Origin: SYIM01 sp041182885
GTDB taxonomy: Bacteria; Pseudomonadota; Gammaproteobacteria; Burkholderiales; Burkholderiaceae_E
DNA: 9,364 nucleotides
Direction of reading: 5' to 3'
Assembly (NCBI GenBank): GCA_049423065.1
Contig: JBMSQB010000122.1
Span: 1-9,364 of the forward strand
Shown: piece after piece, positions 1 to 7,154 of the stretch
How the letters are laid out: each line of letters starts with the position of its first letter
Numbering within the stretch: position 1 is the first letter of the stretch
Program-made: the position numbers and the translations under genes
Notes under the pieces: generated by a model
Told to the model about the DNA's origin: nothing
The model's input: only the letters and a program-made list of their open reading frames with translations
Database searches by the model: none

Positions 1-1838
1 CTCTTCGCCAGATTGCGCGGCTTGTCCACGTCGGTGCCCCGCGCAAGCGCGGCGTGGTAGGCGAGGAGCTGAAGGGGCACCACATGAAGAATGGGTGAGA
101 GCGCACCCGCATGGTCGACCAGATTGATGACATGTACGCCGTCACCGGCGCTGATCCGTGTGTCGCGATCGGCGAACACGAAGAGCTCTCCGCCCCGCGC
201 GCGCACCTCCTGCAGGTTTGACTTGAGCTTCTCGATCAGCGCGTCGTTGGGCGCAATGGCGACTACCGGCATCTGGTCATCAACCAGCGCGAGCGGGCCG
301 TGTTTGAGTTCGCCCGCAGCATAGGCCTCGGCGTGAATGTAGGTGATTTCCTTGAGTTTCAGCGCGCCCTCGAGCGCGATCGGAAAATGCACACCGCGCC
401 CGAGAAAGAGCGCGTGCTGGCGCGCGGCAAAGCGCGCCGCCCAGGCGCGCACCGCCGGCTCGCACTCGAGCACACGGTTCATCGCCGCCGGCAGGTGGCG
501 CAATTGCGTGATCAGCTCGCGCTCACGCTCGGCCGAGAGCCGGCCGCGGAGCTTGGCAAGGACCAGCGTGAGCACGAAGAGGGCTGCCAACTGCGTGGTG
601 AATGCCTTGGTTGAGGCCACGCCGATCTCGGGGCCGGCCCGGGTAAGGAACCTGAGCTTGGAGGCACGGATCAGCGCCGACTCCGGCACATTGCAGATGG
701 TGAGGGTGTCGGTCAGCCCCTGGGTGCCGGCGTGCGCGAGCGCCGCAAGCGTGTCGGCGGTTTCGCCCGACTGCGAGATGGTGACAACCAGCGTGTCGTC
801 CTGCGCCACCGAGTCGCGGTAGCGGTACTCGCTTGCGATCTCCACGGTGGTGGGAATGCCGGCAATGGACTCCAGCCAGTAACGCGCGACGCAGCCCGCG
901 TGATAGCTGGTGCCGCAGGCGAGAATCAAGAGCTGCCTGGCACGCGAGAGCACCGGCCGCGCGTCGGCACCAAATAGCCCGGGATCGATGGACGATGCAC
1001 CGAGCAGCATTTCAAGCGTGTTGGCGATCGCGCCCGGCTGCTCGAAGATTTCCTTCTGCATGTAGTGCGCGTAGTGACCGAGTTCGATCGCATCGGCCGA
1101 CAACTGGCTGAGAATGACGGGCCGATTCACCTGGGTGCCGCTCGCACTCACGATCCGGTAGCCGTTGCTGCGGATTTCCGCCACATCACCCTCTTCCAGG
1201 TAGGCAACATGGCGGGTGACCTGGAGGAGCGCCGAGGTGTCGGAGGCCAGGAAGTTTTCACGGTCGCCCCGCCCCTCGTTGCCGACGCCAAGGAGGAGCG
1301 GCGCTCCGCAGCGCGAGCCCACCACGGTACCGGGCTCGGCACGGCTGATGGCGGCAATGGCGTAGGCGCCGTGGAGCTCGCGCACCGCGCGCTGAACTGC
1401 CTCGAAGAGGCTCAGCCCCTGGGCGACCAGGCTGTGGAGCAGATGGGCGATGACTTCGGTGTCGGTCTCGGATTCGAAGCGATAGCCAGCCGCAGTGAGT
1501 CGGGCACGCAGCGCCTCATGGTTTTCGATGATGCCGTTGTGCACCACCGACACTGCGGCGGCCGCGCTTGCCGAGGCATGCGGATGGGCATTGGTTTCGT
1601 TCACGCCGCCGTGGGTGGCCCAGCGCGTGTGGGCGATGCCGGTGGGGGCCTGAACCTTCTCTTCTGTGGTTCGCGCCTCGAGGTCGGCGACCCGCCCGAC
1701 CGCGCGCACGCGTTGAATGTCGCCATGGTTGAGCGCGATTCCGGCCGAGTCGTAGCCGCGGTATTCAAGCTTGCGCAGACCCTCGATCAGGATCGGCACG
1801 ACATCGCGTTGCGCGGCTGCGCCAACGATTCCGCACAT
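1..1838 (-). CDS. glmS: Glutamine--fructose-6-phosphate aminotransferase (isomerizing), 3' end cut by window edge
   Basis: Makes glucosamine-6-phosphate from fructose-6-phosphate and glutamine, the first committed step to UDP-GlcNAc; cytosolic. The frame begins MCGIVG, so after Met removal Cys2 is the N-terminal nucleophile of the class II glutaminase domain. HTRWATHGG follows, with Trp at residue 73. The isomerase half carries both SIS-domain signatures: CGTSYH (308-313), ISQSGET (354-360), then ASTKAFT and an ALEGALKLKEI / GELKHGPLAL block. The frame stays open to base 1. The last complete codon is Lys612 in PRNLAK, matching the E. coli Schiff-base lysine (Lys603), so only about five residues (SVTVE in E. 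coli) should be missing. The full length would be about 617, against 609 in E. coli. It lies 11 nt after glmU, and its Shine-Dalgarno overlaps the glmU stop codon, so the two are probably co-transcribed. I see no glmS ribozyme-like leader. Confidence 0.97.
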   Translation of the reverse strand, partial: MCGIVGAAAQRDVVPILIEGLRKLEYRGYDSAGIALNHGDIQRVRAVGRVADLEARTTEEKVQAPTGIAHTRWATHGGVNETNAHPHASASAAAAVSVVHNGIIENHEALRARLTAAGYRFESETDTEVIAHLLHSLVAQGLSLFEAVQRAVRELHGAYAIAAISRAEPGTVVGSRCGAPLLLGVGNEGRGDRENFLASDTSALLQVTRHVAYLEEGDVAEIRSNGYRIVSASGTQVNRPVILSQLSADAIELGHYAHYMQKEIFEQPGAIANTLEMLLGASSIDPGLFGADARPVLSRARQLLILACGTSYHAGCVARYWLESIAGIPTTVEIASEYRYRDSVAQDDTLVVTISQSGETADTLAALAHAGTQGLTDTLTICNVPESALIRASKLRFLTRAGPEIGVASTKAFTTQLAALFVLTLVLAKLRGRLSAERERELITQLRHLPAAMNRVLECEPAVRAWAARFAARQHALFLGRGVHFPIALEGALKLKEITYIHAEAYAAGELKHGPLALVDDQMPVVAIAPNDALIEKLKSNLQEVRARGGELFVFADRDTRISAGDGVHVINLVDHAGALSPILHVVPLQLLAYHAALARGTDVDKPRNLAK

Positions 1839-1845
1839 CGGAAAT

Positions 1846-1851
1846 CTCCCT
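1846..1851 (-). promoter_or_regulatory. Shine-Dalgarno of glmS overlapping the glmU stop codon
   Basis: On the minus strand AGGGAG lies 7 nt before the glmS ATG (1836-1838) and shares two bases with the glmU TAG stop (1850-1852). It is the best ribosome-binding site among the minus-strand genes here. It fixes the glmS start and suggests translational coupling: ribosomes ending on glmU are placed directly at glmS. Coupling is inferred from the geometry. Confidence 0.7.
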
Positions 1852-3208
1852 ACCCTTTGTTGCGGGCTGGCCGCTTCCAGCCATCGATCGTGGTTTGGCG
1901 GGCGCGCGAAACGGTGAGGCGATCAGCGGGTGCGTCGCGCGTGAGGGTGGTGCCCGCGCCAAGCGTTGCACCGCGACCGACGCGAACCGGCGCAACCAGT
2001 TGGGTGTCGCTGCCGATGAACGCGTCATCTTCAATAACGGTTCGGTGCTTGTTGACACCGTCATAGTTGCAGGTGATGGTGCCCGCACCGATGTTGACCC
2101 GGGCACCGACCTCGGCATCGCCCACATAGGCGAGATGATTGGCCTTGGAGCCGGGGCCGAGTCGAGTGGCCTTCATTTCGACGAAGTTGCCCACATGACT
2201 GCCTTCGCCCAGTTCGGTTCCGGGCCGCAGCCTTGCATAGGGCCCGACCCGCGCATCGGCGCCGACCACCGCGCTGTCGAGGTGGGAGAAGGCGAGGATC
2301 TGGGCGCCGCTCGCAACGGTGGTGTCGCGCAGCACGCAGTTCGGGCCGATCGAAACGCCCGAGCCGATCACCACCTTGCCTTCGAACACACAGCCCACGT
2401 CGATGAACACATCTCGACCGCAGGCAAGCGAGCCGCGGATATCGATACGATCGGGGTCGGCGAGCGCAACCCCCGCCTCCATCAAGGTCTCAGCCTGACG
2501 GCGCTGGTGAATGCGCTCGAGCTGGGCCAGCTGGGCGCGGCTGTTCACGCCCAGTGTTTCCCAATCGTGACCGGGTTGGGCGGCGATGACGGCCACGCCC
2601 TCGGCGACCGCGGCGGCAACGATATCGGTGAGGTAGTACTCGCGCTGGGCGTTGTTGTCCGAGAGGCCGGCGAGCCATCGGCGCAATGCCGGGGTGGGCG
2701 CGGCGAGGATGCCGGTGTTGACTTCATGAATGGCGCGCGTGGGCTCGTCGGCGTCTTTGTGCTCGACGATTCGGCGAACTGCGCCGCCCTCGCGGACGAT
2801 GCGGCCGTAGCCGGTGGGGTCGGGCAGGTTGACGGTGAGAAGCGCCAGGGCGCCATCGGTTGCGGGCTGCACCAGGCGGCTGAGTGTCGCCGGCTCGGTG
2901 AGCGGCACATCGCCATAGAGGACAAGCGTGGGCACCGTGTCGATCAGGTGGGGCAGCGCCTGCATGACGGCGTGACCGGTGCCGCGCTGCGGCGACTGCA
3001 GGGCCCAGACCAGATCCTCTGCGGCGAGCGCGCGCGGTACTGCGTCGCCACCGTGCCCGTAGATCACCACAATGCGCGAGGGTGCGAGCGCGCGCGCGCG
3101 TTCGATCACATGCGCAAGGAGCGGACGTCCGGCGAGCGCATGCAGCACCTTGGGCAGGTCAGAGTGCATGCGCGTGCCCTTGCCGGCAGCGAGGATAACG
3201 ATGTTCAT
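1850..3208 (-). CDS. glmU: Bifunctional UDP-N-acetylglucosamine pyrophosphorylase / glucosamine-1-phosphate N-acetyltransferase
   Basis: Cytosolic two-domain enzyme that acetylates GlcN-1-P with acetyl-CoA and then couples GlcNAc-1-P to UTP, giving UDP-GlcNAc. The N-terminal uridylyltransferase domain (about 1-225) opens with LAAGKGTRM (6-14) and a DLPK stretch (17-20). It has metal-binding Asp100 in YGDVPL and Asn222, the counterpart of E. coli Asn227. The C-terminal half is a left-handed beta-helix of hexapeptide repeats with KANHLAYVGD (355-364). His358 there matches the catalytic base His363 of E. coli. GAGTITCNYDG (374-384) and the terminal VSRARQTTIDGW motif follow. At 452 residues it is close to the 456 of E. 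coli, and no key residue is missing. The start is set by the conserved MNIVILAAGKG; the Shine-Dalgarno upstream is weak. It is first of the glmU-glmS pair and divergent from the lipoprotein gene, 20 nt away. Confidence 0.97.
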   Translation of the reverse strand: MNIVILAAGKGTRMHSDLPKVLHALAGRPLLAHVIERARALAPSRIVVIYGHGGDAVPRALAAEDLVWALQSPQRGTGHAVMQALPHLIDTVPTLVLYGDVPLTEPATLSRLVQPATDGALALLTVNLPDPTGYGRIVREGGAVRRIVEHKDADEPTRAIHEVNTGILAAPTPALRRWLAGLSDNNAQREYYLTDIVAAAVAEGVAVIAAQPGHDWETLGVNSRAQLAQLERIHQRRQAETLMEAGVALADPDRIDIRGSLACGRDVFIDVGCVFEGKVVIGSGVSIGPNCVLRDTTVASGAQILAFSHLDSAVVGADARVGPYARLRPGTELGEGSHVGNFVEMKATRLGPGSKANHLAYVGDAEVGARVNIGAGTITCNYDGVNKHRTVIEDDAFIGSDTQLVAPVRVGRGATLGAGTTLTRDAPADRLTVSRARQTTIDGWKRPARNKG

Positions 3209-3216
3209 GAGCCGAT

Positions 3217-3223
3217 TAGAATA
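3217..3223. promoter_or_regulatory. Overlapping -10-like hexamers between glmU and the lipoprotein gene
   Basis: The 20-nt divergent gap contains TAGAAT on the plus strand (3217-3222) and TATTCT on the minus strand (3218-3223), both resembling a sigma-70 -10 box. Neither has a recognisable TTGACA-like -35 at 16-18 nt, and any -35 would lie inside the opposite coding sequence. If used, transcription would start at about 3229 (the G of the plus-strand GTG) and about 3211 (some 3 nt before the glmU ATG). Placement only; low confidence. Confidence 0.3.
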
Positions 3224-3228
3224 GGGGC

Positions 3229-4119
3229 GTGCAACCGAACAAGATTAGCACGCGGGTGGGGCGCGGCTGCGTGACGCTGATCGCAGTCGTGCTGCTTGCC
3301 GGATGTACCGTCGCCCGCCTGGGTTACGAGATGCTGCCCTGGTTTGCCCTGTGGCAACTCGAGCGTCATCTATCCCTTGACTCGGCGCAGCGCGGGCTGG
3401 CAAGCGATCGTCTCGATAGTCTCCACGCGTGGCATCGCCAGACCCAGATGCCGCGCTATGCAACCCTGATCGAAGCTGCTGTCAGCAGGCTCGATGCGCC
3501 ACTGACCGCCGGCGACCTCGGAGCCTGGCGGGCTCAGATGTTTGCGCTATGGCAGGCGCCAGCCGAGCGGATCGCCCCCGATCTCGCCGATCTCGCGCTC
3601 ACCCTGCGCCCGGCGCAGATCGACCGCCTTGAGCGCCGGTTGTCAGACAGCACGGCAGAGCTGCGTCGCAAGTCCCTGGGCGGCTCGGCCGACGAACGGC
3701 TCGAGGCCCGCATCGAGCGCTGGCAGGAGCGCATGGAGTGGCTGCTGGGCGATCTCACCGCTGCCCAGCGTGCCGAGCTCCGCCGCCTGGCCAGCGCACA
3801 GCCTTCCGATGAAGCGGCGTGGCTCGATGAACGGCAGGCGAGAAACGAGCGTCTGGTGCGTCTTGCCCGGCGGATCGCCAAGGAGCGCCCGTCGCGCGAG
3901 CAGGCGATCGCCTGGAGCACCGAGCTGCTGGAGGGATTCTGGCAGAGCGAGGACCCGGAGCGGGCACGCCGGCTCGCTGCCAACGCCGAGAATGGTGACC
4001 GCGTCGCTGCGGCCATGCTCAATACCGCGAGTCGCAGCCAGCGCGAGCACATGCGGGCCAAGCTGGGGGATATCGAACGCGATGTGCTGCGCATGATCAG
4101 CCGGGCAACCCGACCCTGA
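3229..4119 (+). CDS. DUF6279-type lipoprotein of unknown function
   Basis: Predicted lipoprotein of 296 residues. The N-terminus has positively charged K5, R9 and R12, a hydrophobic stretch (15-25) and lipobox LLAGC with Cys26 as the lipidation site. The residue after it is Thr, not Asp, so by the enteric Lol rule it would go to the outer membrane. After Cys26 come LGYEMLPWF, WQLERHLSLDSAQ and AWHRQTQMPRY, the pattern I recall from the DUF6279 lipoproteins of Pseudomonas and relatives. The rest is helical, rich in Arg, Glu and Ala, with few Cys. Function is unknown. The start is GTG: an in-frame TAG at 3217-3219 rules out anything further upstream, and the later GTG codons at 3256 and 3271 would shorten the signal peptide and remove basic residues. 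AGGGG sits too close (1 nt) to act as a normal Shine-Dalgarno. It is divergent from glmU and convergent with ubiB, so probably monocistronic. Confidence 0.85.
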   Translation: MQPNKISTRVGRGCVTLIAVVLLAGCTVARLGYEMLPWFALWQLERHLSLDSAQRGLASDRLDSLHAWHRQTQMPRYATLIEAAVSRLDAPLTAGDLGAWRAQMFALWQAPAERIAPDLADLALTLRPAQIDRLERRLSDSTAELRRKSLGGSADERLEARIERWQERMEWLLGDLTAAQRAELRRLASAQPSDEAAWLDERQARNERLVRLARRIAKERPSREQAIAWSTELLEGFWQSEDPERARRLAANAENGDRVAAAMLNTASRSQREHMRAKLGDIERDVLRMISRATRP

Positions 4120-4242
4120 CGGACGCGTGCCGGGTATCGGTCAGGGGCGCAGCACAGGCGCAGGCATGTGGCCCCCAAGCATCAGGCTGCTGCACCGCGC
4201 GGAAACGTCGGGCCAAGGCGCGGCTCGGCGGTTCCCTGCTGC
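4120..4242. other. Convergent intergenic gap, no clear terminator
   Basis: This 123-nt gap separates the ends of the lipoprotein gene and ubiB. I looked for a GC stem followed by a T run on either strand and found none. The best pairing is GGGGC (4144-4148) with GCCCC (4171-4175) across a 22-nt loop that holds a small GCGC/GCGC stem (4147-4150 with 4158-4161, which cannot form fully at the same time). No T tract follows in either direction, so termination here may be Rho-dependent. No small ORF or RNA gene is supported. Confidence 0.4.
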
Positions 4243-5820
4243 CTAGCGATCCACAAGCAACGCGAGCGCTGGCAGGAGCTGGGTGAGCGTCATCGCGATC
4301 ACCAGCACGCACAGGAGCGCAACCCACCGCCGCATTCGCCGCTGCTCGCGCATCAGCGCATCGAGCCTCGCGCTGGCAAGCCCATCGATCCGACCGCGGT
4401 CGACCTGTGCCGTCAACGCGGCGTGGACCAACCGGGGCAGCTGCGGCAAGGTGTTGGCCCACTGTGGCGCTTCGGTGCGAAGCCTGCCGACAAAGCCTGC
4501 CCAGCCAATCTGCTCATTCATCCAGCGCTCCAGGATCGGCTTGGCGGTTACCCACAGATCGAGGTCGGGATCGAGCTGGCGACCGAGGCCCTCGATATTG
4601 AGCAGCGTCTTCTGAAGCAGTACGAGCTGCGGCTGGATTGCGACATTGAATCGGCGTGATGCCTGGAACAGGCGCATCAGCACCAGCCCGAGCGAGATTT
4701 CGCGCAGCGGCCGGTCAAAGAACGGCTCGCAGCAGGCGCGCACCGCGCCTTCGAGCTCTTCGACGCGGGTTTGCGCCGGGACCCAGCCCGACTCGACATG
4801 AAGCTCGGCCACCCGCCGGTAATCGCGCCGGAAGAAGGCGAGAAAATTCTGCGCAAGATAGTTCTTGTCGAATTCGGAGAGCGTGCCGACGATGCCGAAA
4901 TCGAGTGCGATATAACGGTTGAAGTCATCACCCGAATCGCCCACCAGGATGTTGCCGGGATGCATGTCGGCGTGAAAGAAGCCGTGGCGGAACACCTGGG
5001 TGAAGAAGATTTCGACACCGTCGCGCGAGAGCTTTTTCAGATCGATGCCGGCCTCGCGCATCCGGTCGATCTGCCCGATCGGGATGCCGTGCATCCGGTC
5101 CATGGTGAACACGCTCGAGGTACACCAGTCCCAGTGCACTTCGGGGATCCGGAGCAGTCTTGAGTTGGCGAAATTTCGCCGCAGCTGGGCTGCGTTGGCG
5201 GCCTCGCGGATGAGGTCGAGCTCGTCGTGCAGATAGTTGTCGAACTCGTCGATCACCTCCAGCGGGCGCAGCCGCCTCGCGTCGGCAGAGATTTTCACGA
5301 GCAGCTGACCGATCGTGCGAAGGAGCGCGAGATCGCGCTCGATCACCGGCCGCATGTCGGGCCGCAGCACCTTGACCGCGACGGCCCGGCCGTCTTTCAG
5401 TCGCGCGAAATGGACCTGCGCAATGGAGGCCGAAGCGATCGGCACGCGGTCGAAATCGTCAAACAGCTCATCGATTGGCTTACCGAGGCCGGCCTCGATT
5501 TCGCGCACGGCGAGCTCGCCCGGAAACGGGGGCACGCGGTCCTGCAGGCGTGCGAGCTCATCTGCGATATCGGTGGGCATGAGGTCGCGCCGCGTCGAGA
5601 GCACCTGTCCGAATTTGACGAAGATGGGCCCCAGGCTTTCGAGCGTGCGGCGCAGCCGCTCGCCGCGCGGCGCATCGAGCTGTCGGCCCAGCCTGAGCAG
5701 CCGCGCAAACGCGAGCAGCCACCGCGACCCGAGCGTGGCGGCTGCGCCCTGCGCGGCGATTTCATCGAGTCCGAAACGCCAGGCGACAAAGAGAATACGG
5801 ATCAGACGCAGCGTGCCCAT
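4243..5820 (-). CDS. ubiB: Ubiquinone biosynthesis accessory kinase-like ATPase UbiB
   Basis: Member of the ABC1/ADCK/UbiB protein-kinase-like family, needed for aerobic ubiquinone (coenzyme Q) synthesis. The family has ATPase activity and is thought to help handle or extract lipid intermediates; it acts at the inner membrane. Visible family marks are the KxGQ motif (KFGQ, 69-72) in FVKFGQVLSTRRDLMP, the Ala-rich nucleotide loop ASASIAQVH (129-137), Lys150 in AVKV, ELDLIREAANA (200-210), the catalytic-loop-like HGFFHADMHPGN (279-290) with Asp285 and Asn290, and DFG (307-309). One hydrophobic segment at about 499-522 near the C-terminus should anchor it. At 525 residues it is slightly shorter than E. 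coli UbiB (546). The start follows the ttcA stop by 9 nt with little Shine-Dalgarno, which points to coupling. It is the last gene of the four-gene minus-strand run. In enterics ubiB sits with ubiE and ubiJ, which are not in this window. Confidence 0.95.
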   Translation of the reverse strand: MGTLRLIRILFVAWRFGLDEIAAQGAAATLGSRWLLAFARLLRLGRQLDAPRGERLRRTLESLGPIFVKFGQVLSTRRDLMPTDIADELARLQDRVPPFPGELAVREIEAGLGKPIDELFDDFDRVPIASASIAQVHFARLKDGRAVAVKVLRPDMRPVIERDLALLRTIGQLLVKISADARRLRPLEVIDEFDNYLHDELDLIREAANAAQLRRNFANSRLLRIPEVHWDWCTSSVFTMDRMHGIPIGQIDRMREAGIDLKKLSRDGVEIFFTQVFRHGFFHADMHPGNILVGDSGDDFNRYIALDFGIVGTLSEFDKNYLAQNFLAFFRRDYRRVAELHVESGWVPAQTRVEELEGAVRACCEPFFDRPLREISLGLVLMRLFQASRRFNVAIQPQLVLLQKTLLNIEGLGRQLDPDLDLWVTAKPILERWMNEQIGWAGFVGRLRTEAPQWANTLPQLPRLVHAALTAQVDRGRIDGLASARLDALMREQRRMRRWVALLCVLVIAMTLTQLLPALALLVDR

Positions 5821-5829
5821 CGATGCGAC

Positions 5830-6777
5830 TCAGCCGGCCTGTCCGGCATCGGCAGGCGCCGCCGGCCGCGTGCGCTCAAGGAAGGTGACCGGCGCCTCCT
5901 GCGAAGCGGGCGCTGCATGTGACTCGAACACCGGATCCACATCGAAGCCGATGTCGCCCTCGGGGTCGGGCTTGCCCGAAGGCTTGAGCGACTGGAAATC
6001 GAACAGTGCGCGGTCAAGCAGATGCGATGGCGCAATCGACCCCAGCGCCGAAAAAATATGTTCGGTCCGACCCGGGTGGCGCTTGTCCCATTGCCGCAGC
6101 ATCTCGGCCACCTCGCGCCGCTTCAGGTGCTCCTGCGAGCCGCACAGGTTGCACGGAATGATGGGGAACTCGCGCCACTGCGAATAAGCGACCAGATCGT
6201 CCTCGTGCACATAGGCTAGCGGACGGATCACCACGTGCCTGCCATCGTCCGAGACCAGCTTGGGCGGCATGGATTTGAGTTTGCCGCCGTAGAACAGGTT
6301 GAGAAAGAAGGTGGCGAGGATGTCGTCGCGGTGGTGGCCCAGCGCAATGCGGGTCGCACCCAGCTCGGAGGCCACCCGATACAGGATGCCGCGCCGCAGC
6401 CGCGAGCAGAGCGAGCACATGGTCTTGCCAGCCGGGATCACCCGCGTGACGATGGAGTAGGTATCCTGGTTTTCAATGTGAAAGGGGACACCGATCGAGC
6501 GCAGGTAGTCGGGCAGCACATGCTCTGGAAAGCCGGGCTGCTTCTGATCGAGATTGACCGCAATGATCTCGAACTTCACCGGCGACCGTTCGCGCAGGGT
6601 GAGGAGCAGATCGAGCATCGAATAGCTGTCTTTGCCGCCCGACAGACATACCATCACCCGATCGCCCTCTCCGATCATGCCGAAATCCGCGATCGCCTGT
6701 CCGGTCTGGCGAAGCAGCCGCTTGTGCAGCTTGTTGCGCTCCCGGGCGAGCCGTTCGGCGTTCACAGCGTTCTCCAT
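5830..6777 (-). CDS. ttcA: tRNA 2-thiocytidine(32) synthetase TtcA
   Basis: ATP-dependent, Fe-S-dependent enzyme that thiolates cytidine 32 in the anticodon loop of certain tRNAs; cytosolic. The PP-loop ATP-pyrophosphatase motif SGGKDS is at 46-51. CSLC (Cys121, Cys124) matches two [4Fe-4S] ligands of E. coli TtcA (Cys122, Cys125). The conserved IIPCNLCGSQ stretch holds the third-ligand region (Cys209 and Cys212). LGHHRDD (147-152) and FYGGKLKSMPPKL (162-174) are also typical. The 315-residue length matches E. coli (311). The tail after about 285 is rich in Ala and Pro and looks disordered. The ATG lies inside the end of folB with a 16-nt overlap (6762-6777), so translation is probably coupled. 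A GGA about 8 nt upstream is the only ribosome-binding element seen. ubiB follows after 9 nt. Confidence 0.96.
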   Translation of the reverse strand: MENAVNAERLARERNKLHKRLLRQTGQAIADFGMIGEGDRVMVCLSGGKDSYSMLDLLLTLRERSPVKFEIIAVNLDQKQPGFPEHVLPDYLRSIGVPFHIENQDTYSIVTRVIPAGKTMCSLCSRLRRGILYRVASELGATRIALGHHRDDILATFFLNLFYGGKLKSMPPKLVSDDGRHVVIRPLAYVHEDDLVAYSQWREFPIIPCNLCGSQEHLKRREVAEMLRQWDKRHPGRTEHIFSALGSIAPSHLLDRALFDFQSLKPSGKPDPEGDIGFDVDPVFESHAAPASQEAPVTFLERTRPAAPADAGQAG

Positions 6778-7139
6778 TGTTCGATCCGCACCGACTCCAG
6801 ACCCGGCATCGGCTGCGGCTTGGTGATGGTGACCTTCACAGCCCGCAGGCCAGGCAGTTGTGCGATGTCATCGAGGAGGCTCGAGCAGAGCGACTCGACG
6901 AGCTTGAAGCGGCGGCTCGCCGCGGTTCGGCGAATCGCCTGCATCACCGCCTCGTAATTGACGGTGCCGGAGAGCCGATCGTCGCGCGCGGCCGGCGCGG
7001 TGACCGGCACAAACAATTCCACCTCGACGCCGATATGGCGCGGCTGCCGCTGCTCGTGTTCATACACGCCGAGCAGACATTCCACCTGGGTGCTCTGCAC
7101 CACGATCCGGTAGCAATCGGGAAATCGTTCGCTCATCAT
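6762..7139 (-). CDS. folB: Dihydroneopterin aldolase family protein (FolB; FolX possible)
   Basis: Small cytosolic enzyme of the tunnelling-fold pterin family, 125 residues. FolB splits 7,8-dihydroneopterin into 6-hydroxymethyl-7,8-dihydropterin and glycolaldehyde for folate; its paralogue FolX epimerises dihydroneopterin triphosphate toward monapterin. Active-site positions are visible: LLGVYEHEQ (22-30, Glu27), VNYEAV with Tyr62, LVESL with Glu82, and ITKP with Lys107. GVYEHEQ resembles FolB (GVYDWEQ in E. coli), whereas the KPQP...SVRIEQW ending resembles FolX (KPH...SVSMTLSW), so the choice is open. Gene order favours FolB but does not prove it. Two adjacent ATGs (7139 and 7136) are equally possible starts. 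It begins 15 nt after the reductase stop and overlaps ttcA by 16 nt. No strong Shine-Dalgarno. Confidence 0.88.
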   Translation of the reverse strand: MMSERFPDCYRIVVQSTQVECLLGVYEHEQRQPRHIGVEVELFVPVTAPAARDDRLSGTVNYEAVMQAIRRTAASRRFKLVESLCSSLLDDIAQLPGLRAVKVTITKPQPMPGLESVRIEQWRTL

Positions 7140-7154
7140 CGGTTCAGTGAGGTT

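Noticed and set aside
1838..1850. glmS ribozyme or riboswitch upstream of glmS
   Set aside because: Only 11 nt lie between glmU and glmS, too short for the Gram-positive-type ribozyme.
1065..2066. Plus-strand open frame of 333 codons antisense to glmS and the end of glmU
   Set aside because: It crosses two real genes and their junction and shows no family motif; a shadow of GC-rich coding DNA.
1895..3274. Plus-strand open frame of 459 codons running antisense through all of glmU
   Set aside because: glmU on the other strand has every catalytic motif. The antisense translation shows no recognisable domain and is rich in Gly, Ala and Arg, as expected for a mirror frame in GC-rich DNA.
4144..4175. 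Possible intrinsic terminator in the lipoprotein/ubiB gap
   Set aside because: The stem is only five pairs with a 22-nt loop, and no T tract follows on either strand.
4168..4659. Plus-strand open frame of 163 codons covering the convergent gap and the ubiB end
   Set aside because: It overlaps the ubiB C-terminus, and its composition (many Arg, Gln, His) is that of a mirror frame.
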